Source of the DNA: Rhizobium sp. SL86 | GTDB lineage: Bacteria > Pseudomonadota > Alphaproteobacteria > Rhizobiales > Rhizobiaceae | Length of the DNA stretch: 64,000 bases | Reading direction: 5' to 3' | NCBI RefSeq assembly: GCF_026672545.1 | Contig: NZ_JAPPRJ010000002.1 | Coordinates: 1,005,001 to 1,069,000 of the forward strand | Shown here: positions 55,816 through 64,000 of the stretch, one piece after another | Layout: every line of letters begins with the position of its first letter | How positions within the stretch are numbered: position 1 is the stretch's first letter | Notes under the pieces: model-generated | What the model was told of the DNA's origin: nothing | Seen by the model: only the letters and a program-made list of their open reading frames with translations | Databases searched by the model: none | Translations under genes and position numbers: made by a program

Positions 55816-58800
55816 ATGCATAGAAAAGGCGCTGCCGCAAATACCAAGGGCACTCTGGGCCTTGAGCCTTTTGTCGCCATCAGCCTCGCGGTGGCACTGT
55901 TGTTTTTCATCCTCAGCACAGCGGTCGCCGTCTACACCACGCAGTTGCTGAGGGAGAGCAACGAAAGGGTCATCCAGACACACCGCGTCATCGTGGGGAT
56001 CGACCTGCTTCTCTCCGACGTGCAGGATGCGGAAACGGGGCAGCGCGGATATCTGCTGACCGGTAACGAGCGTTATCTCGAACCTTACCACCGGTCCGGC
56101 GCCCAACTGCAGAGCCGGATCTCGGCCGTCGAGCAGTTGATCGCCGAGAATGGTTCGCAGATGCAGCGTTTCAGCGAGCTGAAGAGCTACATCGCCTCAA
56201 AATTTGCAGAGCTGCAGGAGACGATCGATGTCTACCGCAGTCAGGGCGCCGAGGCCGCCCTGACACGGGTGAATTCCGACCGTGGCAAGGCCGACATGGA
56301 CGCCATCCGGTCACTGATCTCCGACATCCGTGCCGAGGAAACCGAAGAACGTGCGGTTCGCGTTGCCGGCATGAACAATGCCTATACGGTTGCCTTCGCG
56401 ACGAGCCTGATGTCCGGCGCGCTCGGCATCATCCTGACCCTGATCGTCGGCACATTGATGCGCCGTGCGACCATCGAGAGACGCCGCGACCAGTGGATGC
56501 AAAATGCGCAGGTGGGGCTCGGCAATGCCGTTATCGGCGACCAGACGACGAGCGAGGTGGGCGAGAATATCCTCCGTTTCCTCGCCGACTATGTTGGTGC
56601 CGTTGCCGGCGCCATCTATGTCGAGGACAATGCACGTTACCGGCTCTCGGCGACCTTCGGCGTTCCTCCCGGCACGACCCTGCCCGACACTATTCGGCGC
56701 GATGACGGGCTTTTCGGGCATGTGGCGGCAGACCACCGGCCGATTGCCGTCGGCGAGGTGCCGGATGGCTATATCACCTTCGGCTCCACGCTTGGCCAGC
56801 AGAAACCGCGTTTTCTGGCACTCGCCCCGGCGATCGTCGATGGCGACATCAAGGCAGTTTTCGAACTTGGTTTCCTGCAGCCGGTCGGCGACCATGTGCT
56901 GGCGCTTCTGGAGCAATCTTCCGGCACGATCGCAACGGCCATCCGTTCGGCGGAATTCCGCACGGAATTGCAGAAGCTGCTGCACGAAACCCAGCGCCAG
57001 GCCGAGGAGTTGCAGGTTCAGGGTGAGGAGCTGCGCGTTTCCAACGAAGAACTGGAAGAACAGGGCCGGGCGTTGAAGGAATCGCAGGCCCGGCTCGAAC
57101 AGCAGCAGGTGGAACTCGAACAGACGAATTCGCAGCTGGAAGAACAGGCGCAGGAGTTGGAGCGCCAGCGCGACGACCTGGAAAAGGCGAATGTCGCCAT
57201 GAACCTGAAAGCCCAGGAACTGGAACAGGCGAGCCGCTACAAGTCCGACTTCCTCGCCAACATGTCGCACGAACTTCGCACACCGCTCAACTCGTCGCTG
57301 ATCCTCGCCAAGCTTTTGGCCGACAATACCGACGAGAACCTGACGCCGGAGCAGGTGAAATACGCACAGACGATCCAGTCTTCCGGCAACGACCTTCTCA
57401 ACCTGATCAACGACATCCTCGACCTGTCGAAGATCGAAGCGGGCCACGTCGAAATCCGGCCGGAGCCCGTGTCGATCGAACGCATGGTCAACACGCTGCG
57501 CCAGCTCTTTGATCCACTGGCCGGCACCAAGGGGCTCGATTTCAAGGTCAGCATCGCCGAAAACGTTGTGCCCGTCATCGAGACCGACCCGCAGCGCCTG
57601 GAACAGGTTTTGAAGAACCTGATCGCCAATGCGATCAAGTTCACCGAAAAAGGCAGTGTGACACTTTCTGTCCAGCCGCTCAGCGACAACCAGATCGCGA
57701 TTTCCGTGACCGATACGGGCATCGGCATTGCGGAGGATCAGCAGCGGCGGATCTTCGAGGCTTTCCATCAGGCCGACAGCACCATCAGCCGGCGGTTCGG
57801 CGGCACGGGGCTTGGCCTCTCCATTTCGCGCGAACTCGTGCGCCTGCTGGGTGGCACGATCCATCTGAAGAGTGTGTCCGGCACCGGCAGCACCTTCACG
57901 ATCATCGTTCCGCAGATCTTCAACAGCGCGTTGGTGCAGGTCCGCGCCCCGGATATCGAACTTGCTTCGGAAAAACCGGCTGAACGGACACCCGCTGCCA
58001 TTCCCGCCCGTCGCGAGGTGGTACAGATCATCGAGGACGACCGGCAACAGGTCTCGGACAATGCGCGCAAACTGCTGATCATCGAGGACGATCAGAGTTT
58101 CGCGCTGATCCTGCGCGATCTTGCCCGCGAGATGAAGTTCCACGCGCTGGTTGCGGGCACCGCCCAGGACGCGCTCGAACTGGCGCGGCAATTCATGCCG
58201 AGCGCCATCGTGCTCGATGTGGGCCTGCCGGACCAGTCAGGCCTCTCCGTCCTTGATCGCTTGAAACGCGACGTGCGCACACGCCATATCCCGATCCACA
58301 TCGTCTCCGCGGACGATTATTCCGAACGGGCACTGTCGCTGGGTGCGATCGGCTACGCGTTGAAGCCTGTTCAGCGGGAACAACTGGTCGAGGTATTGAA
58401 GTCGCTCGATGCCAAGATCTCGCAGAACGTGCGGCGCGTCCTGATCGTGGAAGACAACGAGGTTCAACGCGAGGCCGTCGCCAAACTCATCGGTTCGCAT
58501 GACGTGGAAACCGTGGGCGCCGGAACGGCTGCGGAATGCCTGGAACTTCTGAAGGAACAGACCTTCGACTGCATGGTACTCGACCTGTCGCTGCCGGATG
58601 CCTCCGGTTATCAGTTGCTGGAAACCATCAGCCAGGACGGACAGCATTCCTTCCCGCCGGTCATCGTCTACACGGGCCGCGTCCTCTCCACCGAAGAAGA
58701 ACAGAAGCTTCGCCGTTATTCGAAATCGATCATCATAAAGGGCGCAAAATCGCCGGAACGGCTGCTGGACGAGGTGACCCTTTTCCTCCACCAAGTCGTT

Positions 58801-59250
58801 TCGGAACTGCCGGACGAGCAGCAGAAGATGATCCGCAAGGCGAGACATCGCGACGCGCTGCTGGAGGGTCGCCGGATACTTGTCGTGGAGGATGACGTGC
58901 GCAATGTCTACGCGCTGACGAACATCCTCGAACCGCGCGGCGCGATCGTGGAAATCGCCCGCAACGGCGAGGAAGCACTTCAGAAGCTGGAGCAGTCGCT
59001 GTCGAAACCGGATGCGCGGATCGACCTCGTTCTGATGGACGTCATGATGCCGGTGATGGACGGGCTGACCGCCACACGGCATATCCGCAACAACCCGACC
59101 TGGAAGAAGCTTCCGGTGATCACGCTGACGGCCAAGGCCATGCCCGACGATCAGCAGCGCTGCATCGAAGCCGGCGCCAATGACTACATGGCCAAACCGC
59201 TCGACGTGGAGAAGCTCCTGTCCCTCGTTCGTGTGTGGATGCCGCAATGA
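55816..59250 (+). CDS. CHASE3-GAF hybrid histidine kinase with three receiver domains
   Basis: 1144 residues. Membrane helix 1 (about 17-40) and helix 2 (about 194-217) enclose a CHASE3 sensor. A GAF domain (about 235-375) and a long coiled coil (about 380-480, rich in Gln and Glu heptads) follow. The kinase core has His485 in NMSHELRTPLNSSL, with the ATP lid (FGGTGLGLSIS) near residue 660. Three receivers have phosphorylatable Asp at 801 (VLDVGLPDQSG), 923 (VLDLSLPDASG) and 1075 (LMDVMMPVMDG). CheR, CheB and a receiver-kinase are encoded downstream with ATGA overlaps. Confidence 0.95.
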   Translation: MHRKGAAANTKGTLGLEPFVAISLAVALLFFILSTAVAVYTTQLLRESNERVIQTHRVIVGIDLLLSDVQDAETGQRGYLLTGNERYLEPYHRSGAQLQSRISAVEQLIAENGSQMQRFSELKSYIASKFAELQETIDVYRSQGAEAALTRVNSDRGKADMDAIRSLISDIRAEETEERAVRVAGMNNAYTVAFATSLMSGALGIILTLIVGTLMRRATIERRRDQWMQNAQVGLGNAVIGDQTTSEVGENILRFLADYVGAVAGAIYVEDNARYRLSATFGVPPGTTLPDTIRRDDGLFGHVAADHRPIAVGEVPDGYITFGSTLGQQKPRFLALAPAIVDGDIKAVFELGFLQPVGDHVLALLEQSSGTIATAIRSAEFRTELQKLLHETQRQAEELQVQGEELRVSNEELEEQGRALKESQARLEQQQVELEQTNSQLEEQAQELERQRDDLEKANVAMNLKAQELEQASRYKSDFLANMSHELRTPLNSSLILAKLLADNTDENLTPEQVKYAQTIQSSGNDLLNLINDILDLSKIEAGHVEIRPEPVSIERMVNTLRQLFDPLAGTKGLDFKVSIAENVVPVIETDPQRLEQVLKNLIANAIKFTEKGSVTLSVQPLSDNQIAISVTDTGIGIAEDQQRRIFEAFHQADSTISRRFGGTGLGLSISRELVRLLGGTIHLKSVSGTGSTFTIIVPQIFNSALVQVRAPDIELASEKPAERTPAAIPARREVVQIIEDDRQQVSDNARKLLIIEDDQSFALILRDLAREMKFHALVAGTAQDALELARQFMPSAIVLDVGLPDQSGLSVLDRLKRDVRTRHIPIHIVSADDYSERALSLGAIGYALKPVQREQLVEVLKSLDAKISQNVRRVLIVEDNEVQREAVAKLIGSHDVETVGAGTAAECLELLKEQTFDCMVLDLSLPDASGYQLLETISQDGQHSFPPVIVYTGRVLSTEEEQKLRRYSKSIIIKGAKSPERLLDEVTLFLHQVVSELPDEQQKMIRKARHRDALLEGRRILVVEDDVRNVYALTNILEPRGAIVEIARNGEEALQKLEQSLSKPDARIDLVLMDVMMPVMDGLTATRHIRNNPTWKKLPVITLTAKAMPDDQQRCIEAGANDYMAKPLDVEKLLSLVRVWMPQ

Positions 59251-60080
59251 CCGAGACATTCGAAAAGGTCGAGGACATCGAGATCCGGCTTCTGCTGGAT
59301 GCGCTCTATCACCGTTACCACTACGATTTCCGCAATTACGCCATGGCATCCATCCGCCGGCGGCTGCGGCAGGCGCGCGAACAGCTGGGGTATCCGACCA
59401 TCTCCGCCCTGCAGGAGAGTGCGCTGCATGATCCGGACATCCTGCCGATCCTCCTGCGGTACCTGACCGTGCAGGTCAGCGAGATGTTCCGCGATCCGAG
59501 CTATTTCCAGGCCATCCGGGAAAAGGTCATCCCGCACCTGCGCACCTATCCCTCGCTGAAGATCTGGATCGCCGGCTGCAGCAGCGGCGAGGAACTTTAT
59601 TCCTTCGTCATCCTGTTTCGCGAGGAAGGGCTGGAGGAGCGGACGATCTTCTACGCGACCGACATCAACCCCGAGGCGCTCGCCCAGGCCGAATCCGGCA
59701 TTTATGATCTTGAACGGATACGGCTCTTCACGGAAAACCATCGGCGCGCCGGCGGCAAGACCTCGCTGTCCGACTATTATCACAGCGGTTACAACCGCTG
59801 CGTCTTCGACAAGAGCCTGCGTCGCCAGGTGGTCTTTTCCGACCACAGCCTGGTAACCGACCAGGTGTTCGGCGAGATGCAGTTCGTTTCCTGCCGCAAT
59901 GTCATGATCTATTTCGACCGGGACCTACAGGATCGCGCGATCGGGCTGTTCAAGGATGCCCTGCCGCGCAACGGTTTCCTGGGTCTGGGCGCAAAGGAGA
60001 CGCTGCGGTTTTCTGCGCATGCCAATGCCTTCCGTGATTTCGTCCGGGAGGAAAAGATCTATCAGAGGGCGGGAGCATGA
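59247..60080 (+). CDS. CheR-type protein-glutamate methyltransferase
   Basis: 277 residues from the ATG at 59247 that overlaps the kinase stop. The SAM-binding motif is WIAGCSSGEELYSF, followed by FYATDINPEALAQAE and FVSCRNVMIYFDRDLQ. The N-terminal helical domain (DFRNYAMASIRRRLRQA) is the regular CheR start. There is no chemoreceptor in this operon; the target may be the kinase's coiled coil or a receptor elsewhere. Confidence 0.93.
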   Translation: MTETFEKVEDIEIRLLLDALYHRYHYDFRNYAMASIRRRLRQAREQLGYPTISALQESALHDPDILPILLRYLTVQVSEMFRDPSYFQAIREKVIPHLRTYPSLKIWIAGCSSGEELYSFVILFREEGLEERTIFYATDINPEALAQAESGIYDLERIRLFTENHRRAGGKTSLSDYYHSGYNRCVFDKSLRRQVVFSDHSLVTDQVFGEMQFVSCRNVMIYFDRDLQDRAIGLFKDALPRNGFLGLGAKETLRFSAHANAFRDFVREEKIYQRAGA

Positions 60081-60649
60081 TGGACGCAGCTGGCGGGGCT
60101 GTCATTATCGGAGCATCAGCAGGCGCGCTTGAAGCGCTGTCTCTGATACTACCAGAGCTTGCTTCTGACTTCCCCCGTCCCATATTGGTCATTGTGCACG
60201 TGCCACCGGATAAACGCAGCGTTCTGGCAGCCATATTCGGCGCAAAATGCCAATTGCGCGCCGTGGAAGCGGAAGACAAGGAACCGATCGAGCCCGGCGT
60301 GATCTATTTTGCCCCGCCGGACTATCACCTGTTGATAGAGGATGAAAAGACGATAGCCCTTTCCGACGAGGATCAGGTTCTATTTTCCCGCCCATCGATC
60401 GACGTGGCCTTTGAAAGCGCTGCCGAGGTCTGGGGGAAGTCCCTGACCGGCATCATCCTGACCGGCGCCAACCACGATGGCGCACAGGGTCTGAGGGCGG
60501 TGGCAGACGCCGGTGGCACCGCGCTTGTCCAGGATCCCGAGGGAGCTTACGCGCCGACGATGCCCGAGGCGGCGATTGCCGCCTGTCCGCAGGCGCGTGT
60601 TCTTTCGCTCGAAAGCATAGCATCTTACCTCCAGGGGATTGCCTCATGA
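60077..60649 (+). CDS. CheB-type methylesterase domain without receiver
   Basis: 190 residues, only the esterase half of CheB. The catalytic triad is visible as Ser14 (GASAGALEAL), His41 (VIVHVPPDKR) and Asp134 (TGANHDGAQGL). The usual GASTGG reads GASAGA. There is no N-terminal receiver, so control by phosphorylation would have to come from partners. It overlaps cheR by four bases and is followed, with ATGA, by the receiver-kinase gene. Confidence 0.92.
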   Translation: MMDAAGGAVIIGASAGALEALSLILPELASDFPRPILVIVHVPPDKRSVLAAIFGAKCQLRAVEAEDKEPIEPGVIYFAPPDYHLLIEDEKTIALSDEDQVLFSRPSIDVAFESAAEVWGKSLTGIILTGANHDGAQGLRAVADAGGTALVQDPEGAYAPTMPEAAIAACPQARVLSLESIASYLQGIAS

Positions 60650-61824
60650 GTGGCCCCGTCAAATTTCTGCTCGTCGACGACCTGCCCGAGAACCTTCTGT
60701 CTCTCGAAGCACTTCTGCGGCGCAACGATCTCCAATTGCTGAAGGCCAAATCCGGCGACGAGGCACTTGAACTGCTTCTTCACCACGATGTGGCGCTCGC
60801 GCTCATCGACGTGCAGATGCCGGGGCTGAACGGCTTCGAGCTGGCCGAACTGATGCGCGGCAACGAGAGAACACGGCGCATCCCGATCATCTTCGTGACC
60901 GCCGGCAGCCACAGTCCGGAACGGCGTTTCCAAGGTTATGAGGCCGGCGCGGTCGATTTCATCCAGAAACCGATCGAACCGGACATCCTGCGCAGCAAGA
61001 CGGAAGTCTTCTTCGAACTCTACCGGCAGCGCCAGAAGATTGCCGAGCAGCGCGACACCCTGCATGAACAGGCCGAGGCACTGCGGCTTGCGGACAAGCG
61101 CAAGGACGAATTCCTGGCGGTTCTGGCCCATGAACTTCGCAACCCGCTGGCAGCACTGCATGGCGGCCTGAAGCTTTTGTTGCGCAAGCCGGACGGCCCG
61201 CAGGCCCAGAAGATCAGCGGGCTGATGGAAGGCCAGATGTCGCATCTCGTCCGCCTGATCGACGATCTTCTGGATATCTCTCGCATCACCAAGGGCAAGA
61301 TCGAGTTGCGCAAAAGCGGCTTCGACCTGAAAACCGCCGTGCTGGCCGCCCTTGAAATGGCGCAGCCGGCCATCGAGGCAAAACATCACTCGCTGACGGC
61401 GAATATTCCGTCGCATGCGGTGGATGTGTGTGCCGATCAGGTGCGCATCACCCAATGTATCGCAAACCTTCTGACGAACGCCGCAAAATACACCCCCGAT
61501 GGCGGTCAGATCGAGATCACACTCCAGGAACGGTCCGACGTGGTCTCGGTCACGGTCAGTGATAACGGACTAGGCCTCACCCCGGAATCGACGGCCTCGA
61601 TCTTCCGGCTATTCGAACAGGTCGACGACCACCTCGAACATGCCCACGGCGGCTTGGGGATCGGCCTTGCGCTCGTCAAGCAACTCGTCGAACTGCATGG
61701 CGGAACGGTTACGGCGGCGAGCGACGGTCCCGGCAAGGGGAGCCGCTTCACCTTGACCATACCGAACCGCGCGGTGGACCTCGAGATGTCGGACCTGGAG
61801 AGCCGTGCCCGACTGACGGTCTGA
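60646..61824 (+). CDS. receiver-histidine kinase (REC-HisKA-HATPase)
   Basis: 392 residues with an N-terminal receiver (Asp55 in LALIDVQMPGLNG), a linker helix, a HisKA helix with His162 (AVLAHELRNPLAAL) and a HATPase_c domain (IANLLTNAAKYTPDGG, HGGLGIGLALVKQ). No transmembrane segments are present, so it is cytoplasmic. With its own input Asp it can be driven by the first kinase and so forms a branching phosphorelay. The operon ends here. Confidence 0.94.
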   Translation: MSGPVKFLLVDDLPENLLSLEALLRRNDLQLLKAKSGDEALELLLHHDVALALIDVQMPGLNGFELAELMRGNERTRRIPIIFVTAGSHSPERRFQGYEAGAVDFIQKPIEPDILRSKTEVFFELYRQRQKIAEQRDTLHEQAEALRLADKRKDEFLAVLAHELRNPLAALHGGLKLLLRKPDGPQAQKISGLMEGQMSHLVRLIDDLLDISRITKGKIELRKSGFDLKTAVLAALEMAQPAIEAKHHSLTANIPSHAVDVCADQVRITQCIANLLTNAAKYTPDGGQIEITLQERSDVVSVTVSDNGLGLTPESTASIFRLFEQVDDHLEHAHGGLGIGLALVKQLVELHGGTVTAASDGPGKGSRFTLTIPNRAVDLEMSDLESRARLTV

Positions 61825-61977
61825 CATGGGCATGGCCGGCCAGCTCCTGCATACCACGCAGATATGCGCTACCTGACGCAAACGTGAATGTCCCCCGCCT
61901 CGCGGCAGCGATCTGATTTGAGCGTTGATCCGAAGAATGTGGTCATATGCACGCAGCGCGAGAAAGGGAGAAACGCG
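61825..61977. other. gap between the signalling operon and dienelactone-hydrolase gene
   Basis: 153 bases without a recognisable gene. AAAGGGAG before the next start is its ribosome-binding site. A short inverted text GGCCGGCC near 61835 is the only notable element; no terminator with a T run is visible after the kinase gene. Confidence 0.4.
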
Positions 61978-62865
61978 ATGGAACGGCTGACAGCGAAGGA
62001 TTTTCCGCAGGAGCTGCTGGAGCTCTACGACTTCTATGCCCATGGCAGGATCACCAAGCGCGAGTTCCTCGACCGCGCTGCAAAGTTTGCGGTTGGAGGC
62101 GTAACGGCCGCGGCTCTGGTGGCGTCCTTGTCGCCGGATTATGCGCTGGCGCAGCAGGTGGAGTTCACCGATCCGGACATCCTGCCCCAGTACATCACCT
62201 ATCCTTCGGAGAAAGGCCACGGCGAGGTTCGTGGTTATCTCGTCAAACCCGCAAAGCTTGAGGGCAAGGTGCCTGCCGTCGTCGTGGTGCACGAAAACCG
62301 GGGCCTTAACCCCTATATCGAGGATGTCGCCCGGCGCGTGGCCAAAGCCGGTTTCATCGCGCTTGCCCCGGATGGACTGACGTCTGTTGGCGGTTATCCG
62401 GGCAATGATGAGAAGGGCCGTGAGTTGCAGGCCTCGGTCGATCCGCAGAAGCTGATGAACGACTTCTTCGCCGCGGTCGAATTCCTGATGAAACACGAGC
62501 AGTCGACCGGCAAGGTCGGCATTACCGGCTTCTGTTACGGCGGTGGCGTGGCGAATGCCGCGGCCGTTGCCTATCCCGAACTCGGCGCCGCCGTGCCGTT
62601 CTACGGCCGTCAGGCGCGCGCGGAAGACGTGCCGCACATCAAGGCTCCGCTTCTCATTCATTATGCCGAGCTGGATACGCGCATCAACGAAGGCTGGCCG
62701 GCTTACGAGGCGGCGCTGAAGGCCAACAACAAGACCTACGAGGCCTATATCTATCCGGGCGTCAATCACGGTTTCCACAACGATTCGACACCGCGATACG
62801 ATGAAGCGGCGGCAAAACTCGCCTGGGACAGGACCATCGACTGGTTCAAGCGGTATCTTGCCTGA
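61978..62865 (+). CDS. dienelactone hydrolase family protein with N-terminal export signal
   Basis: 295 residues from ATG at 61978. The mature part is an alpha/beta hydrolase with the triad Cys186 (GFCYGGG), Asp233 ([10 protein letters not shown]) and His264 (VNHGFHND). This is the dienelactone hydrolase layout, with Cys as nucleophile. Residues 26-58 look like a Tat-type signal ([12 protein letters not shown], then a hydrophobic stretch ending YALAQ). An unusual leading part ([20 protein letters not shown]) precedes it. The native substrate is unknown; esters or lactones in the periplasm. Confidence 0.9.
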   Translation: MERLTAKDFPQELLELYDFYAHGRITKREFLDRAAKFAVGGVTAAALVASLSPDYALAQQVEFTDPDILPQYITYPSEKGHGEVRGYLVKPAKLEGKVPAVVVVHENRGLNPYIEDVARRVAKAGFIALAPDGLTSVGGYPGNDEKGRELQASVDPQKLMNDFFAAVEFLMKHEQSTGKVGITGFCYGGGVANAAAVAYPELGAAVPFYGRQARAEDVPHIKAPLLIHYAELDTRINEGWPAYEAALKANNKTYEAYIYPGVNHGFHNDSTPRYDEAAAKLAWDRTIDWFKRYLA

Positions 62866-62900
62866 TCATCCGGACAGACCTCTTTGAAGCCTCTTGCAAT

Positions 62901-62937
62901 GCCCCGGCCATGCCAGCGCGCATGGCCGGGGCTTTTT
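62901..62937 (+). terminator. rho-independent terminator after the dienelactone-hydrolase gene
   Basis: Perfect 13-base arms GCCCCGGCCATGC (62901-62913) and GCATGGCCGGGGC (62920-62932), a 6-base loop and a run of five T. It lies 35 bases after the stop and just before the convergent ABC gene's end. Confidence 0.95.
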
Positions 62938-62951
62938 CCAGGCATTACTGC

Positions 62952-63737
62952 TCAGCGCGCGGCATTTTCCGGCGTGTGGCGGAGGAAGTGGATATGCGGG
63001 CCGCCGTGGTAAGCGGATGTCTCGACCCGCGCTTCCGTACAGAAGACCTCGCGCAGCAGATCCTCGCTCAGCACCACCTTCGGCGTGCCCTCGGCAACGA
63101 TCCGGCCTTCCTTCAGGACGATCAGCCGGTCGCAGAACATGGCCGCATGATTGATGTCATGCAGAGCAATGATGCTAGTGATCGGCAGATCCGCGACAAG
63201 ACTCAAAAGTGCGATCTGGTGCTGGATGTCCAGATGATTGGTCGGTTCATCCAGGATCAGTTCCTTCGGCCCCTGCGCCAGCGCCCGCGCAATATGCGCG
63301 CGCTGCTTCTCCCCGCCGGAAAGGTTCATCCAGCGGTCATTGCGCTTGTCCGCCATGCCGGAGCGCTGCAGCGCGCCTTCGACGGCCTCGTCATCTTCCC
63401 GCGTCCAGCCGGAAAACATCGAGCGGTGCGGAAAACGCCCGAGCTTCACCACGTCCACGACCTTCAGATTGGCGTTGGTTGTGGCATGTTGTTCAACGAA
63501 GGCGAGCCGTTGGGCAACCTTGCGGCGCGGAATGCCGCGGATATCCTGCTCATCCAGCACCACCCGGCCGCCATGCGGCTGCTTCAGACCGGCCAGAAGC
63601 CGCAGAAGCGAGGTCTTGCCGGAACCGTTCGGCCCCAGAAGACCTAGCATTTCGCCAGGACGCGCCGCAAAGGAGACGTCGTCCAGAATGGTCTTTGCGC
63701 CGATCTTCCAGCGGATGTTTTCAGCAACGATACTCAT
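62952..63737 (-). CDS. FecE/FhuC-type iron-chelate ABC ATP-binding protein
   Basis: 261 residues: Walker A GPNGSGKT at 35-42, signature LSGGEKQRAHIARAL and Walker B ELILDEPTNHLDI. The NHLDIQHQ text is typical of siderophore, heme or cobalamin importers. The signal is the partner permease gene starting four bases away (overlapping stop and start region). The exact chelate is not visible here. Confidence 0.93.
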   Translation of the reverse strand: MSIVAENIRWKIGAKTILDDVSFAARPGEMLGLLGPNGSGKTSLLRLLAGLKQPHGGRVVLDEQDIRGIPRRKVAQRLAFVEQHATTNANLKVVDVVKLGRFPHRSMFSGWTREDDEAVEGALQRSGMADKRNDRWMNLSGGEKQRAHIARALAQGPKELILDEPTNHLDIQHQIALLSLVADLPITSIIALHDINHAAMFCDRLIVLKEGRIVAEGTPKVVLSEDLLREVFCTEARVETSAYHGGPHIHFLRHTPENAAR

Positions 63738-64000
63738 GAGGCACGCTGGAAACGATAAAGAATGACGGAGAAGAACGGAACACCGACAAGCGCCGTCACG
63801 ACCCCGATCGGCAGCACCTGTTGTGGAACGAGAATGCGCGATGCGATGTCGGCGAGCACCATAAAGGCCGCCCCGCCGATCGCGCAGGCCGGCAGCAGGC
63901 GGATGTGCAGCGGGCCGACGAGGAAGCGGGCTGCATGCGGCATCACGAGACCGACAAAACCGATGGAGCCGACCATGCTGACGATGGTCGCCGTCAGAAG
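63734..64000 (-). CDS. FecCD family iron-chelate permease (C-terminal part)
   Basis: Only the last 88 codons are inside the window; the gene begins beyond the right edge. The text SMVGSIGFVGLVMPHAARFL is the FecCD signature, with PQQVLPIGVVTALVGVPFF near the end, the typical C-terminal helix. It is the channel subunit for the ATPase encoded next, with a 4-base overlap. Confidence 0.93.
   Translation of the reverse strand, partial: LLTATIVSMVGSIGFVGLVMPHAARFLVGPLHIRLLPACAIGGAAFMVLADIASRILVPQQVLPIGVVTALVGVPFFSVILYRFQRAS

Noticed and set aside
56311..58191. 626-codon minus-strand frame inside the hybrid kinase gene
   Set aside because: It is fully nested and antisense to a well formed GAF/kinase sequence.
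62901..62937. Possible attachment site because of the long perfect inverted repeat
   Set aside because: A T run follows and it lies just after a stop codon, so it is an ordinary terminator; no tRNA or integrase is nearby.

Overview
The window looks like the chromosome (or a large replicon) of an alphaproteobacterium of the Rhizobiales, most likely Rhizobiaceae (Rhizobium, Shinella or Agrobacterium type). The grounds are high GC with strong third-position GC bias, many ABC uptake operons, LysR/LacI/AraC/ROK regulators beside catabolic genes, a BigR-type sulfur sensor, a chemoreceptor ending in an NWEEF tether, and FNR/FixK-like boxes at cytochrome bd genes. No rRNA, tRNA, phage, insertion sequence or CRISPR was recognised. 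About 55 protein genes are packed tightly, many with 4-base ATGA overlaps.

Layout. 1-5.2 kb (minus): the start of a GMC oxidoreductase and a livMHFGK-like branched-chain-type ABC importer, with a divergent LysR gene at 5.36 kb broken by a one-base frameshift. 6.25-9.3 kb (minus): a DUF779 protein, an acetaldehyde-type aldehyde dehydrogenase and an AcoR-like regulator without an AAA+ domain; a TGTCGCA-type inverted repeat lies before both the dehydrogenase and the regulator. 9.4-13.4 kb (minus): dabA and dabB, an energy-coupled inorganic-carbon uptake pair, with a divergent LysR gene whose promoter holds two perfect palindromes. 14.6-20 kb (minus): a dppABCDF-type dipeptide importer. 20.5-21.3 kb: a cupin gene, a terminator and a possible 26-residue membrane peptide.

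21.3-24.2 kb is a reactive-sulfur module: bigR-like repressor and peroxiredoxin on one strand, metallo-beta-lactamase-fold hydrolase (Blh/persulfide dioxygenase type) and TauE-type exporter on the other, with a BigR-like palindrome between them. 24.2-31.3 kb is an NsrR-like Rrf2 regulator and the complete cydDCABX cluster, with FNR-type boxes before cydD and cydA; a convergent chemoreceptor gene (31.3-33.3 kb) carries a third box. 33.4-43.6 kb is a uronide-catabolism island: LacI regulator, GH105 unsaturated glucuronyl hydrolase, KduI isomerase, an uncharacterised 824-residue protein and a sugar ABC importer. 43.7-46.7 kb holds an AraC regulator, a Sel1/TPR secreted protein and a lipoprotein.

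46.9-55.5 kb is a second sugar module: sugar ABC importer plus an enolase-superfamily dehydratase on the minus strand, and a ROK regulator, a Gfo/Idh/MocA dehydrogenase and a ThuA-like protein on the plus strand. 55.8-61.8 kb is a translationally coupled signalling operon: CHASE3-GAF-kinase with three receiver domains, CheR, stand-alone CheB and a receiver-kinase. The window ends with a dienelactone-hydrolase-like exported protein and the start of a FecCD/FecE-type metal-chelate importer. The most unusual units are the CheR/CheB/hybrid-kinase operon, the 824-residue protein in the uronide operon, the bigR-peroxiredoxin pairing and the thuAB-dehydratase module.
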